From Escarpia spicata (taxonomy: Eukaryota > Annelida > Polychaeta > Sabellida > Siboglinidae), in contig CAXEFP010000001.1 of NCBI GenBank assembly GCA_963995525.1, positions 1,640,201-1,704,200 on the forward strand: a stretch of 64,000 nucleotides of DNA. Direction: 5' to 3'. The notes beneath the pieces were generated by a model. It did not search any database, had not been told where the DNA came from, and saw only the letters and a program-made list of their open reading frames with translations. Shown here in pieces: positions 49,178-63,500 of the stretch; positions within the stretch are counted from its first letter, which is position 1, and the number at the start of each line of letters is the position of its first letter. A program made the position numbers and the translations under genes.

Positions 49178-52100
49178 AAAACATCTATTTGGGGTAAGAC
49201 CACAGTAAGGATCCTTCCGCCGAAAAAAGTGCACTACAAATACCGTTTTGCTGTGATATGCATTAATTTTTTTCGAACATTTTGACATGGGACATGTTTG
49301 TCTCGTGAGTACTGAATGTACTGCTGCTTTAGACAAGATAAAACATCAAATGGGGATGAGTTTTCACACCTATAACTTACGTAATATGTTCTTGTAACTT
49401 ACGTGACGGGGATAAAACGGTAACATGCATTCCCATTTGGGGTTAATCTAGTTATGTGTGTAGCTTGATATCAATCTAGCCTTCGTGAAGATTTGTAACA
49501 TGCAAAACATCTATTTGGGGTAAGACCACAGTAAGGATCCTTCCGCCGAAAAAAGTGCACTACAAATACCGTTTTGCTGTGATATGCATTAATTTCTTTC
49601 GAACATTTTGACATGGGACATGTTTGTCTCGTGAGTACTGAATGTACTGCTGCTTTAGACGAGATAAAACATCAAATGGGGATGAGTTTTCACACCTATA
49701 ACTTACGTAATATGTTCTTGTAACTTACGTGACGGGGATAAAACGGTAACATGCATTCCCATTTGGGGTTAATCTAGTTATGTGTGTAGCTTGATATCAA
49801 TCTACCCTTCGTGAAGATTTGTAACATGCAAAACATATATTTGGGGTAAGACCACATTAAGGATCCTTCCGCCGAAAAAAGTGCACTACAAATACCGTTT
49901 TGCTGTGATTTGCATTAATTTTTTTCGAAAACTTTGATATGGGACATGTTTGTCTCGTGAGTACTGAAGGTACTGCTGCTTTAGACAAGATAAAACATCA
50001 AATGGGGATGAGTTTTCACACCTATAACTTACGTAATATGTTCTTGTAACTTACGTGACGGGGATAAAACGGTAACATGCATTCCCATTTGGGGTTAATC
50101 TAGTTATGTGTGTAGCTTGATATCAATCTAGCCTTCGTGAAGATTTGTAACGTGCAAAACATCTATTTGGGGTAAGACCACATTAAAGATCATTCCGCCG
50201 AAAAAAGTGCACTACAAATACCGTTTTGCTGTGATATGCATTAATTTTTTTCGAACATTTTGACATGGGACATGTTTGTCTCGTGAGTACTGAATGTACT
50301 GCTGCTTTAGACAAGATAAAACATCAAATGGGGATGAGTTTTCACACCTGTAACTTACGTAATATGTTCTTGTAACTTACGTGACGGGGATAAAACGGTA
50401 ACATGCATTCCCATTTGGGGTTAATCTAGTTATGTGTGTAGCTTGATATCAATCTAGCCTTCGTGAAGATTTGTAACGTGCAAAACATCTATTTGGGGTA
50501 AGACCACATTAAAGATCCTTCCGCCGAAAAAAGTGCACTACAAATACCGTTTTGCTGTGATTTGCATTAATTGTTTTCGAAAACTTTCATATGGGACATG
50601 TTTGTCTCGTGAGTACTGAAGGTACTGCTGCTTTAGACAAGAAAAAACTTCAAATGGGGATGAGTTTTCACACCTATAACTTACGTAATATGTTCTTGTA
50701 ACTTACGTGACGGGGATAAAACGGTAACATGCATTCCCATTTGGGGTTAATCTAGTTATGTGTGTAGCTTGATATCAATCTAGCCTTCGTGAAGATTTGT
50801 AACATGCAAAACATCTATTTGGGGTAAGACCACATTAAGGATCCTTCCGCCGAAAAAAGTGCACTACAAATACCGTTTTGCTGTGATATGCATTAATTTT
50901 TTTCAACATTTTGACATGGGACATGTTTGTCTCGTGAGTACTGAATGTACTGCTGCTTTAGACAAGATAAAACATCAAATGGGGATGAGTTTTCACACCT
51001 ATAACTTACGTAATATGTTCTTGTAACTTACGTGACGGGGATAAAACGGTAACATGCATTCCCATTTGGGGTTAATCTAGTTATGTGTGTAGCTTGATAT
51101 CAATCTAGCCTTCGTGAAGATTTGTAACATGCAAAACATATATTTGGGGTAAGACCACATTAAATATCCTTCCGCCGAAAAAAGTGCATTACAAATACCG
51201 TTTTGCTGTGATATGCATTAATTTTTTTCGAACACTTTTATATGGGACATGTTTGTCTCGTGAGTACTGAAGGTACTGCTGCTTTAGACAAGATAAAATA
51301 TCAAATGGGGATGAGTTTTCACACCTATAACTTACGTAATATGTTCTTGTAACTTACGTGACGGGGATAAAACGGTAACATGCATTCCCATTTGTGGTTA
51401 ATCTAGTTATGTGTGTAGCTTGATATCAATCTAGCCTTCGTGAAGATTTGTAACGTGCAAAACATCTATTTGGGGTAAGACCACATTAAAGATCATTCCG
51501 CCGAAAAAAGTGCACTACAAATACCGTTTTGCTGTGATATGCATTAATTTTTTTCAACATTTTGACATTGGACATGTTTGTCTCGTGAGTACTGAATGTA
51601 CTGCTGCTTTAGACAAGATAAAACATCAAATGGGGATGAGTTTTCACACCTATAACTTACGTAATATGTTCTTGTAACTTACGTGACGGGGATAAAACGG
51701 TAACATGCATTCCCATTTGTGGTTAATCTAGTTATGTGTGTAGCTTGATATCAATCTAGCCTTCGTGAAGATTTGTAACGTGCAAAACATCTATTTGGGG
51801 TAAGACCACATTAAGGATCCTTCCGCCGAAAAAAGTGCACTACAAATACCGTTTTGCTGTGATATGCATTAATTTTTTTTTGAACATTTTGACATGGGAC
51901 ATGTTTGTCTCGTGAGTACTGAATGTACTGCTGCTTTAGACAAGATAAAACATCAAATGGGGATGAGTTTTCACACCTATAACTTACGTAATATGTTCTT
52001 GTAACTTACGTGACGGGGATAAAACGGTAACATGCATTCCCATTTGGGGTTAATCTAGTTATGTGTGTAGCTTGATATCAATCTAGCCTTCGTGAAGATT

Positions 52101-54391
52101 TGTAACGTGCAAAACATCTATTTGGGGTAAGACCACAGTAAGGATCCTTCCGCCGAAAAAAGTGCACTACAAATACCGTTTTGCTGTGATATGCATTAAT
52201 TTTTTTCGAACATTTTGACATGGGACATGTTTGTCTCGTGAGTACTGAATGTACTGCTGCTTTAGACAAGATAAAACATCAAATGGGGATGAGTTTTCAC
52301 ACCTATAACTTACGTAATATGTTCTTGTAACTTACGTGACGGGGATAAAACGGTAACATGCATTCCCATTTGGGGTTAATCTAGTTATGTGTGTAGCTTG
52401 ATATCAATCTAGCCTTCGTGAAGATTTGTAACATGCAAAACATCTATTTGGGGTAAGACCACAGTAAGGATCCTTCCGCCGAAAAAAGTGCACTACAAAT
52501 ACCGTTTTGCTGTGATATGCATTAATTTCTTTCGAACATTTTGACATGGGACATGTTTGTCTCGTGAGTACTGAATGTACTGCTGCTTTAGACGAGATAA
52601 AACATCAAATGGGGATGAGTTTTCACACCTATAACTTACGTAATATGTTCTTGTAACTTACGTGACGGGGATAAAACGGTAACATGCATTCCCATTTGGG
52701 GTTAATCTAGTTATGTGTGTAGCTTGATATCAATCTACCCTTCGTGAAGATTTGTAACATGCAAAACATATATTTGGGGTAAGACCACATTAAGGATCCT
52801 TCCGCCGAAAAAAGTGCACTACAAATACCGTTTTGCTGTGATTTGCATTAATTTTTTTCGAAAACTTTGATATGGGACATGTTTGTCTCGTGAGTACTGA
52901 AGGTACTGCTGCTTTAGACAAGATAAAACATCAAATGGGGATGAGTTTTCACACCTATAACTTACGTAATATGTTCTTGTAACTTACGTGACGGGGATAA
53001 AACGGTAACATGCATTCCCATTTGGGGTTAATCTAGTTATGTGTGTAGCTTGATATCAATCTAGCCTTCGTGAAGATTTGTAACGTGCAAAACATCTATT
53101 TGGGGTAAGACCACATTAAAGATCATTCCGCCGAAAAAAGTGCACTACAAATACCGTTTTGCTGTGATATGCATTAATTTTTTTCGAACATTTTGACATG
53201 GGACATGTTTGTCTCGTGAGTACTGAATGTACTGCTGCTTTAGACAAGATAAAACATCAAATGGGGATGAGTTTTCACACCTGTAACTTACGTAATATGT
53301 TCTTGTAACTTACGTGACGGGGATAAAACGGTAACATGCATTCCCATTTGGGGTTAATCTAGTTATGTGTGTAGCTTGATATCAATCTAGCCTTCGTGAA
53401 GATTTGTAACGTGCAAAACATCTATTTGGGGTAAGACCACATTAAAGATCCTTCCGCCGAAAAAAGTGCACTACAAATACCGTTTTGCTGTGATTTGCAT
53501 TAATTGTTTTCGAAAACTTTCATATGGGACATGTTTGTCTCGTGAGTACTGAAGGTACTGCTGCTTTAGACAAGAAAAAACTTCAAATGGGGATGAGTTT
53601 TCACACCTATAACTTACGTAATATGTTCTTGTAACTTACGTGACGGGGATAAAACGGTAACATGCATTCCCATTTGGGGTTAATCTAGTTATGTGTGTAG
53701 CTTGATATCAATCTAGCCTTCGTGAAGATTTGTAACATGCAAAACATCTATTTGGGGTAAGACCACATTAAGGATCCTTCCGCCGAAAAAAGTGCACTAC
53801 AAATACCGTTTTGCTGTGATATGCATTAATTTTTTTCAACATTTTGACATGGGACATGTTTGTCTCGTGAGTACTGAATGTACTGCTGCTTTAGACAAGA
53901 TAAAACATCAAATGGGGATGAGTTTTCACACCTATAACTTACGTAATATGTTCTTGTAACTTACGTGACGGGGATAAAACGGTAACATGCATTCCCATTT
54001 GGGGTTAATCTAGTTATGTGTGTAGCTTGATATCAATCTAGCCTTCGTGAAGATTTGTAACATGCAAAACATATATTTGGGGTAAGACCACATTAAATAT
54101 CCTTCCGCCGAAAAAAGTGCATTACAAATACCGTTTTGCTGTGATATGCATTAATTTTTTTCGAACACTTTTATATGGGACATGTTTGTCTCGTGAGTAC
54201 TGAAGGTACTGCTGCTTTAGACAAGATAAAATATCAAATGGGGATGAGTTTTCACACCTATAACTTACGTAATATGTTCTTGTAACTTACGTGACGGGGA
54301 TAAAACGGTAACATGCATTCCCATTTGTGGTTAATCTAGTTATGTGTGTAGCTTGATATCAATCTAGCCTTCGTGAAGATTTGTAACGTGC
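49178..54391 (+). repeat. Nonameric HOR, period 2933 bp, 1.8 copies
   Basis: Copy 1 is 49178 to 52110; copy 2 starts at 52111 and is in register to about 54391. The order is K; K with TTTCTTTCGAAC and AGACGAGAT; F; a unit with CACCTGTAAC; F with TTGTTTTCGAAAAC; L; A with AAAATATC and TTTGTGGTT; then a hybrid unit and the T9 unit in copy 1. AGACGAGAT recurs exactly 2933 bp apart (G at 49661 and 52594). Confidence 0.85.
53741..54065 (+). repeat. Class L monomer (one-base deletion, TTTTTTTCAACATT)
   Basis: Class L lost the G of CGAAC, giving TTTCAACATTTTGACATGG, and is 325 bp long despite having G4. It carries TTAAGGATCC and GAATGTACTG. An earlier-looking form with TTTGTTTCAAC occurs near 42760, 44390 and 48295. 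Class L is the first member of every trimer and tetramer in the last 10 kb. Confidence 0.8.
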
Positions 54392-56671
54392 AAAACATCT
54401 ATTTGGGGTAAGACCACATTAAAGATCATTCCGCCGAAAAAAGTGCTCTACAAATACCGTTTTGCTGTGATATGCATTAATTTTTTTCGAACATTTTCAC
54501 ATGGGACATGTTTGTCTCGTGAGTACTGAATGTACTGCTGCTTTAGACAAGATAAAACATCAAATGGGGATGAGTTTTCACACCTGTAACTTACGTAATA
54601 TGTTCTTGTAACTTACGTGACGGGGATAAAACGGTAACATGCATTCCCATTTGGGGTTAATCTAGTTATGTGTGTAGCTTGATATCAATCTAGCCTTCGT
54701 GAAGATTTGTAACATGCAAAACATCTATTTGGGGTAAGACCACATTAAGGATCCTTCCGCCGAAAAAAGTGCACTACAAATACCGTTTTGCTGTGATATG
54801 CATTAATTTTTTTCAACATTTTGACATTGGACATGTTTGTCTCGTGAGTACTGAATGTACTGCTGCTTTAGACAAGATAAAACATCAAATGGGGATGAGT
54901 TTTCACACCTATAACTTACGTAATATGTTCTTGTAACTTACGTGACGGGGATAAAACGGTAACATGCATTCCCATTTGGGGTTCATCTAGTTATGTGTGT
55001 AGCTTGATATCAATCTAGCCTTCGTGAAGATTTGTAACATGCAAAACATATATTTGGGGTAAGACCACATTAAATATCCTTCCGCCGAAAAAAGTGCATT
55101 ACAAATACCGTTTTGCTGTGATATGCATTAATTTTTTTCGAACACTTTTATATGGGACATGTTTGTCTCGTGAGTACTGAAGGTACTGCTGCTTTAGACA
55201 AGATAAAATATCAAATGGGGATGAGTTTTCACACCTATAACTTACGTAATATGTTCTTGTAACTTACGTGACGGGGATAAAACGGTAACATGCATTCCCA
55301 TTTGTGGTTAATCTAGTTATGTGTGTAGCTTGATATCAATCTAGCCTTCGTGAAGATTTGTAACGTGCAAAACATCTATTTGGGGTAAGACCACATTAAA
55401 GATCCTTCCGCCGAAAAAAGTGCACTACAAATACCGTTTTGCTGTGATATGCATTAATTTTTTTCGAACACTTTCATATGGGACATGTTTGTCTCGTGAG
55501 TACTGAAGGTACTGCTGCTTTAGACAAGATAAAACATCAAATGGGGATGAGTTTTCACACCTATAACTTACGTAATATGTTCTTGTAACTTACGTGACGG
55601 GGATAAAACGGTAACATGCATTCCCATTTGGGGTTAATCTAGTTATGTGTGTAGCTTGATATCAATCTAGCCTTCGTGAAGATTTGTAACATGCAAAACA
55701 TCTATTTGGGGTAAGACCACATTAAGGATCCTTCCGCCGAAAAAAGTGTACTACAAATACCGTTTTGCTGTGATATGCATTAATTTTTTTCAACATTTTG
55801 ACATGGGACATGTTTGTCTCGTGAGTACTGAATGTACTGCTGCTTTAGACAAGATAAAACATCAAATGGGGATGAGTTTTCACACCTATAACTTACGTAA
55901 TATGTTCTTGTAACTTACGTGACGGGGATAAAACGGTAACATGCATTCCCATTTGGGGTTAATCTAGTTATGTGTGTAGCTTGATATCAATCTAGCCTTC
56001 GTGAAGATTTGTAACATGCAAAACATATATTTGGGGTAAGACCACATTAAATATCCTTCCGCCGAAAAAAGTGCATTACAAATACCGTTTTGCTGTGATA
56101 TGCATTAATTTTTTTCGAACACTTTTATATGGGACATGTTTGTCTCGTGAGTACTGAAGGTACTGCTGCTTTAGACAAGATAAAATATCAAATGGGGATG
56201 AGTTTTCACACCTATAACTTACGTAATATGTTCTTGTAACTTACGTGACGGGGATAAAACGGTAACATGCATTCCCATTTGTGGTTAATCTAGTTATGTG
56301 TGTAGCTTGATATCAATCTAGCCTTCGTGAAGATTTGTAACGTGCAAAACATCTATTTGGGGTAAGACCACATTAAAGATCATTCCGCCGAAAAAAGTGC
56401 TCTACAAATACCGTTTTGCTGTGATATGCATTAATTTTTTTCGAACATTTTGACATGGGACATGTTTGTCTCGTGAGTACTGAATGTACTGCTGCTTTAG
56501 ACAAGATAAAACATCAAATGGGGATGAGTTTTCACACCTGTAACTTACGTAATATGTTCTTGTAACTTACGTGACGGGGATAAAACGGTAACATGCATTC
56601 CCATTTGGGGTTAATCTAGTTATGTGTGTAGCTTGATATCAATCTAGCCTTCGTGAAGATTTGTAACATGC
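53741..56671 (+). repeat. Trimeric HOR, period 977 bp, three copies
   Basis: Copies start at 53741, 54718 and 55695. Each is class L, then class A with AAAATATC and TTTGTGGTT, then a variable third unit: one with AAAGATCATT, GTGCTCTAC and CACCTGTAAC (first and third copies) or one with AAAGATCC and CACTTTCATATGG (second copy). The first copy overlaps the end of the nonamer. Private changes include GACATTGG and GGTTCATC near 54835 and 54980, and GTGTACTAC near 55747. Confidence 0.8.
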
Positions 56672-59277
56672 AAAACATCTATTTGGGGTAAGACCACATT
56701 AAGGATCCTTCCGCCGAAAAAAGTGCACTACAAATACCGTTTTGCTGTGATATGCATTAATTTTTTTCAACATTTTGACATGGGACATGTTTGTCTCGTG
56801 AGTACTGAATGTACTGCTGCTTTAGACAAGATAAAACATCAAATGGGGATGAGTTTTCACACCTATAACTTACGTAATATGTTCTTGTAACTTACGTGAC
56901 GGGAATAAAACGGTAACATGCATTCCCATTTGGGGTTAATCTAGTTATGTGTGTAGCTTGATATCAATCTAGCCTTCGTGAAGATTTGTAACATGCAAAA
57001 CATATATTTGGGGTAAGACCACATTAAATATCCTTCCGCCGAAAAAAGTGCATTACAAATACCGTTTTGCTGTGATATGCATTAATTTTTTTCGAACACT
57101 TTTATATGGGACATGTTTGTCTCGTGAGTACTGAAGGTACTGCTGCTTTAGACAAGATAAAATATCAAATGGGGATGAGTTTTCACACCTATAACTTACG
57201 TAATATGTTCTTGTAACTTACGTGACGGGGATAAAACGGTAACATGCATTCCCATTTGTGGTTAATCTAGTTATGTGTGTAGCTTGATATCAATCTAGCC
57301 TTCGTGAAGATTTGTAACGTGCAAAACATCTATTTGGGGTAAGACCACATTAAAGATCCTTCCGCCGAAAAAAGTGCACTACAAATACCGTTTTGCTGTG
57401 ATATGCATTAATTTTTTTCGAACACTTTCATATGGGACATGTTTGTCTCGTGAGTACTGAAGGTACTGCTGCTTTAGACAAGATAAAACATCAAATGGGG
57501 ATGAGTTTTCACACCTATAACTTACGTAATATGTTCTTGTAACTTACGTGACGGGGATAAAACGGTAACATGCATTCCCATTTGGGGTTAATCTAGTTAT
57601 GTGTGTAGCTTGATATCAATCTAGCTTTCGTGAAGATTTGTAACGTGCAAAACATCTATTTGGGGTAAGACCACATTAAAGATCATTCCGCCGAAAAAAG
57701 TGCACTACAAATACCGTTTTGCTGTGATATACATTAATTTGTTTCGAACACTTTGATATGGGACATGTTTGTCTCGTGAGTACTGAAGGTACTGCTGCTT
57801 TAGACAAGAAAAAACTTCAAATGGGGATGAGTTTTCACACCTATAACTTACGTAATATGTTCTTGTAACTTACGTGACGGGGATAAAACGGTAACATGCA
57901 TTCCCATTTGGGGTTAATCTAGTTATGTGTGTAGCTTGATATCAATCTAGCCTTCGTGAAGATTTGTAACATGCAAAACATCTATTTGGGGTAAGACCAC
58001 ATTAAGGATCCTTCCGCCGAAAAAAGTGCACTACAAATACCGTTTTGCTGTGATATGCATTAATTTTTTTCAACATTTTGACATGGGACATGTTTGTCTC
58101 GTGAGTACTGAATGTACTGCTGCTTTAGACAAGATAAAACATCAAATGGGGATGAGTTTTCACACCTATAACTTACGTAATATGTTCTTGTAACTTACGT
58201 GACGGGGATAAAACGGTAACATGCATTCCCATTTGGGGTTAATCTAGTTATGTGTGTAGCTTGATATCAATCTAGCCTTCGTGAAGATTTGTAACATGCA
58301 AAACATATATTTGGGGTAAGACCACATTAAATATCCTTCCGCCGAAAAAAGTGCATTACAAATACCGTTTTGCTGTGATATGCATTAATTTTTTTCGAAC
58401 ACTTTTATATGGGACATGTTTGTCTCGTGAGTACTGAAGGTACTGCTGCTTTAGACAAGATAAAATATCAAATGGGGATGAGTTTTCACACCTATAACTT
58501 ACGTAATATGTTCTTGTAACTTACGTGACGGGGATAAAACGGTAACATGCATTCCCATTTGTGGTTAATCTAGTTATGTGTGTAGCTTGATATCAATCTA
58601 GCCTTCGTGAAGATTTGTAACGTGCAAAACATCTATTTGGGGTAAGACCACATTAAAGATCCTTCCGCCGAAAAAAGTGCACTACAAATACCGTTTTGCT
58701 GTGATATGCATTAATTTTTTTCGAACACTTTCATATGGGACATGTTTGTCTCGTGAGTACTGAAGGTACTGCTGCTTTAGACAAGATAAAACATCAAATG
58801 GGGATGAGTTTTCACACCTATAACTTACGTAATATGTTCTTGTAACTTACGTGACGGGGATAAAACGGTAACATGCATTCCCATTTGGGGTTAATCTAGT
58901 TATGTGTGTAGCTTGATATCAATCTAGCTTTCGTGAAGATTTGTAACGTGCAAAACATCTATTTGGGGTAAGACCACATTAAAGATCATTCCGCCGAAAA
59001 AAGTGCACTACAAATACCGTTTTGCTGTGATATACATTAATTTGTTTCGAACACTTTGATATGGGACATGTTTGTCTCGTGAGTACTGAAGGTACTGCTG
59101 CTTTAGACAAGAAAAAACTTCAAATGGGGATGAGTTTTCACACCTATAACTTACGTAATATGTTCTTGTAACTTACGTGACGGGGATAAAACGGTAACAT
59201 GCATTCCCATTTGGGGTTAATCTAGTTATGTGTGTAGCTTGATATCAATCTAGCCTTCGTGAAGATTTGTAACGTGC
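56672..59277 (+). repeat. Tetrameric HOR, period 1303 bp, two copies (L-A-X-G)
   Basis: Copies start at 56672 and 57975. The order is L, A (AAAATATC, TTTGTGGTT), a unit with CACTTTCATATGG ending CTAGCTTTCG, and class G. It equals the preceding trimer plus a class G unit. CTAGCTTTCG recurs 1303 bp apart (C at 57625 and 58928). GACGGGAATAAA near 56900 is private to the first copy. Confidence 0.85.
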
Positions 59278-60581
59278 AAAACATCTATTTGGGGTAAGAC
59301 CACATTAAGGATCCTTCCGCCGAAAAAAGTGCACTACAAATACAGTTTTGCTGTGATTTGCATTAATTTTTTTCGAAAACTTTCATATGGGACATGTTTG
59401 TCTCGTGAGTACTGAAGGTACTGCTGCTTTAGACAAGAAAAAACTTCAAATGGGGATGAGTTTTCACTCCTATAACTTACCTAATATGTTCTTGTAACTT
59501 ACGTGACGGGGATAAAACGGTAACATGCATTCCCATTTGGGGTTAATCTAGTTATGTGTGTAGCTTGATATCAATCTAGCCTTCGTGAAGATTTGTAACA
59601 TGCAAAACATCTATTTGGGGTAAGACCACTATAAGGATCCTTCCGCCGAAAAAAGTGCACTACAAATACCGTTTTGCTGTGATATGCATTAATTTTTTTC
59701 GAACATTTTGACATGGGACATGTTTGTCTCGTGAGTACTGAATGTACTGCTGCTTTAGACAAGATAAAACATCAAATGGGGATGAGTTTTCACACCTATA
59801 ACTTACGTAATATGTTCTTGTAACTTACGTGACGGGGATAAAACGGTAACATGCATTCCCATTTGGGGTTAATCTAGTTATGTGTGTAGCTTGATATCAA
59901 TCTAGCCTTCGTGAAGATTTGTAACATGCAAAACATATATTTGGGGTAAGACCACATTAAATATCCTTCCGCCGAAAAAAGTGCATTACAAATACCGTTT
60001 TGCTGTGATATGCATTAATTTTTTTCGAACACTTTTATATGGGACATGTTTGTCTCGTGAGTACTGAAGGTACTGCTGCTTTAGACAAGATAAAATATCA
60101 AATGGGGATGAGTTTTCACACCTATAACTTACGTAATATGTTCTTGTAACTTACGTGACGGGGATAAAACGGTAACATGCATTCCCATTTGTGGTTAATC
60201 TAGTTATGTGTGTAGCTTGATATCAATCTAGCCTTCGTGAAGATTTGTAACGTGCAAAACATCTATTTGGGGTAAGACCACATTAAAGATCATTCCGCCG
60301 AAAAAAGTGCTCTACAAATACCGTTTTGCTGTGATATGCATTAATTTTTTTCGAACATTTTGACATGGGACATGTTTGTCTCGTGAGTACTGAATGTACT
60401 GCTGCTTTAGACAAGATAAAACATCAAATGGGGATGAGTTTTCACACCTGTAACTTACGTAATATGTTCTTGTAACTTACGTGACGGGGATAAAACGGTA
60501 ACATGCATTCCCATTTGGGGTTAATCTAGTTATGTGTGTAGCTTGATATCAATCTAGCCTTCGTGAAGATGTGTAACATGC
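59278..60581 (+). repeat. Four-unit interruption of the tetramer array
   Basis: The units are F with TACAGTTTTG, TTTCATATGG, CACTCCTAT and CTTACCTAA; a K-like unit with CCACTATAAGG (59604); A (59930); and the GTGCTCTAC/CACCTGTAAC unit. Its length equals one tetramer, so the flanking tetramers stay in 1303-bp register (59278 and 60582). The first two units are older classes, the last two belong to the trimer. Confidence 0.75.
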
Positions 60582-63500
60582 AAAACATCTATTTGGGGTA
60601 AGACCACATTAAGGATCCTTCCGCCGAAAAAAGTGCACTACAAATACCGTTTTGCTGTGATATGCATTAATTTTTTTCAACATTTTGACATGGGACATGT
60701 TTGTCTCGTGAGTACTGAATGTACTGCTGCTTTAGACAAGATAAAACATCAAATGGGGATGAGTTTTCACACCTATAACTTACGTAATATGTTCTTGTAA
60801 CTTACGTGACGGGGATAAAACGGTAACATGCATTCCCATTTGGGGTTAATCTAGTTATGTGTGTAGCTTGATATCAATCTAGCCTTCGTGAAGATTTGTA
60901 ACATGCAAAACATATATTTGGGGTAAGACCACATTAAATATCCTTCCGCCGAAAAAAGTGCATTACAAATACCGTTTTGCTGTGATATGCATTAATTTTT
61001 TTCGAACACTTTTATATGGGACATGTTTGTCTCGTGAGTACTGAAGGTACTGCTGCTTTAGACAAGATAAAATATCAAATGGGGATGAGTTTTCACACCT
61101 ATAACTTACGTAATATGTTCTTGTAACTTACGTGACGGGGATAAAACGGTAACATGCATTCCCATTTGTGGTTAATCTAGTTATGTGTGTAGCTTGATAT
61201 CAATCTAGCCTTCGTGAAGATTTGTAACGTGCAAAACATCTATTTGGGGTAAGACCACATTAAAGATCCTTCCGCCGAAAAAAGTGCACTACAAATACCG
61301 TTTTGCTGTGATATGCATTAATTTTTTTCGAACACTTTCATATGGGACATGTTTGTCTCGTGAGTACTGAAGGTACTGCTGCTTTAGACAAGATAAAACA
61401 TCAAATGGGGATGAGTTTTCACACCTATAACTTACGTAATATGTTCTTGTAACTTACGTGACGGGGATAAAACGGTAACATGCATTCCCATTTGGGGTTA
61501 ATCTAGTTATGTGTGTAGCTTGATATCAATCTAGCTTTCGTGAAGATTTGTAACGTGCAAAACATCTATTTGGGGTAAGACCACATTAAAGATCATTCCG
61601 CCGAAAAAAGTGCACTACAAATACCGTTTTGCTGTGATATACATTAATTTGTTTCGAACACTTTGATATGGGACATGTTTGTCTCGTGAGTACTGAAGGT
61701 ACTGCTGCTTTAGACAAGAAAAAACTTCAAATGGGGATGAGTTTTCACACCTATAACTTACGTAATATGTTCTTGTAACTTACGTGACGGGGATAAAACG
61801 GTAACATGCATTCCCATTTGGGGTTAATCTAGTTATGTGTGTAGCTTGATATCAATCTAGCCTTCGTGAAGATTTGTAACATGCAAAACATCTATTTGGG
61901 GTTAGACCACATTAAGGATCCTTCCGCCGAAAAAAGTGCACTACAAATACCGTTTTGCTGTGATATGCATTAATTTTTTTCAACATTTTGACATGGGACA
62001 TGTTTGTCTCGTGAGTACTGAATGTACTGCTGCTTTAGACAAGATAAAACATCAAATGGGGATGAGTTTTCACACCTATAACTTACGTAATATGTTCTTG
62101 TAACTTACGTGACGGGGATAAAACGGTAACATGCATTCCCATTTGGGGTTAATCTAGTTATGTGTGTAGCTTGATATCAATCTAGCCTTCGTGAAGATTT
62201 GTAACATGCAAAACATATATTTGGGGTAAGACCACATTAAATATCCTTCCGCCGAAAAAAGTGCATTACAAATACCGTTTTGCTGTGATATGCATTAATT
62301 TTTTTCGAACACTTTTATATGGGACATGTTTGTCTCGTGAGTACTGAAGGTACTGCTGCTTTAGACAAGATAAAATATCAAATGGGGATGAGTTTTCACA
62401 CCTATAACTTACGTAATATGTTCTTGTAACTTACGTGACGGGGATAAAACGGTAACATGCATTCCCATTTGTGGTTAATCTAGTTATGTGTGTAGCTTGA
62501 TATCAATCTAGCCTTCGTGAAGATTTGTAACGTGCAAAACATCTATTTGGGGTAAGACCACATTAAAGATCCTTCCGCCGAAAAAAGTGCACTACAAATA
62601 CCGTTTTGCTGTGATATGCATTAATTTTTTTCGAACACTTTCATATGGGACATGTTTGTCTCGTGAGTACTGAAGGTACTGCTGCTTTAGACAAGATAAA
62701 ACATCAAATGGGGATGAGTTTTCACACCTATAACTTACGTAATATGTTCTTGTAACTTACGTGACGGGGATAAAACGGTAACATGCATTCCCATTTGGGG
62801 TTAATCTAGTTATGTGTGTAGCTTGATATCAATCTAGCTTTCGTGAAGATTTGTAACGTGCAAAACATCTATTTGGGGTAAGACCACATTAAAGATCATT
62901 CCGCCGAAAAAAGTGCACTACAAATACCGTTTTGCTGTGATATACATTAATTTGTTTCGAACACTTTGATATGGGACATGTTTGTCTCGTGAGTACTGAA
63001 GGTACTGCTGCTTTAGACAAGAAAAAACTTCAAATGGGGATGAGTTTTCACACCTATAACTTACGTAATATGTTCTTGTAACTTACGTGACGGGGATAAA
63101 ACGGTAACATGCATTCCCATTTGGGGTTAATCTAGTTATGTGTGTAGCTTGATATCAATCTAGCCTTCGTGAAGATTTGTAACATGCAAAACATCTATTT
63201 GGGGTAAGACCACATTAAGGATCCTTCCGCCGAAAAAAGTGCACTACAAATACCGTTTTGCTGTGATATGCATTAATTTTTTTCAACATTTTGACATGGG
63301 ACATGTTTGTCTCGTGAGTACTGAATGTACTGCTGCTTTAGACAAGATAAAACATCAAATGGGGATGAGTTTTCACACCTATAACTTACGTAATATGTTC
63401 TTGTAACTTACGTGACGGGGATAAAACGGTAACATGCATTCCCATTTGGGGTTAATCTAGTTATGTGTGTAGCTTGATATCAATCTAGCCTTCGTGAAGA

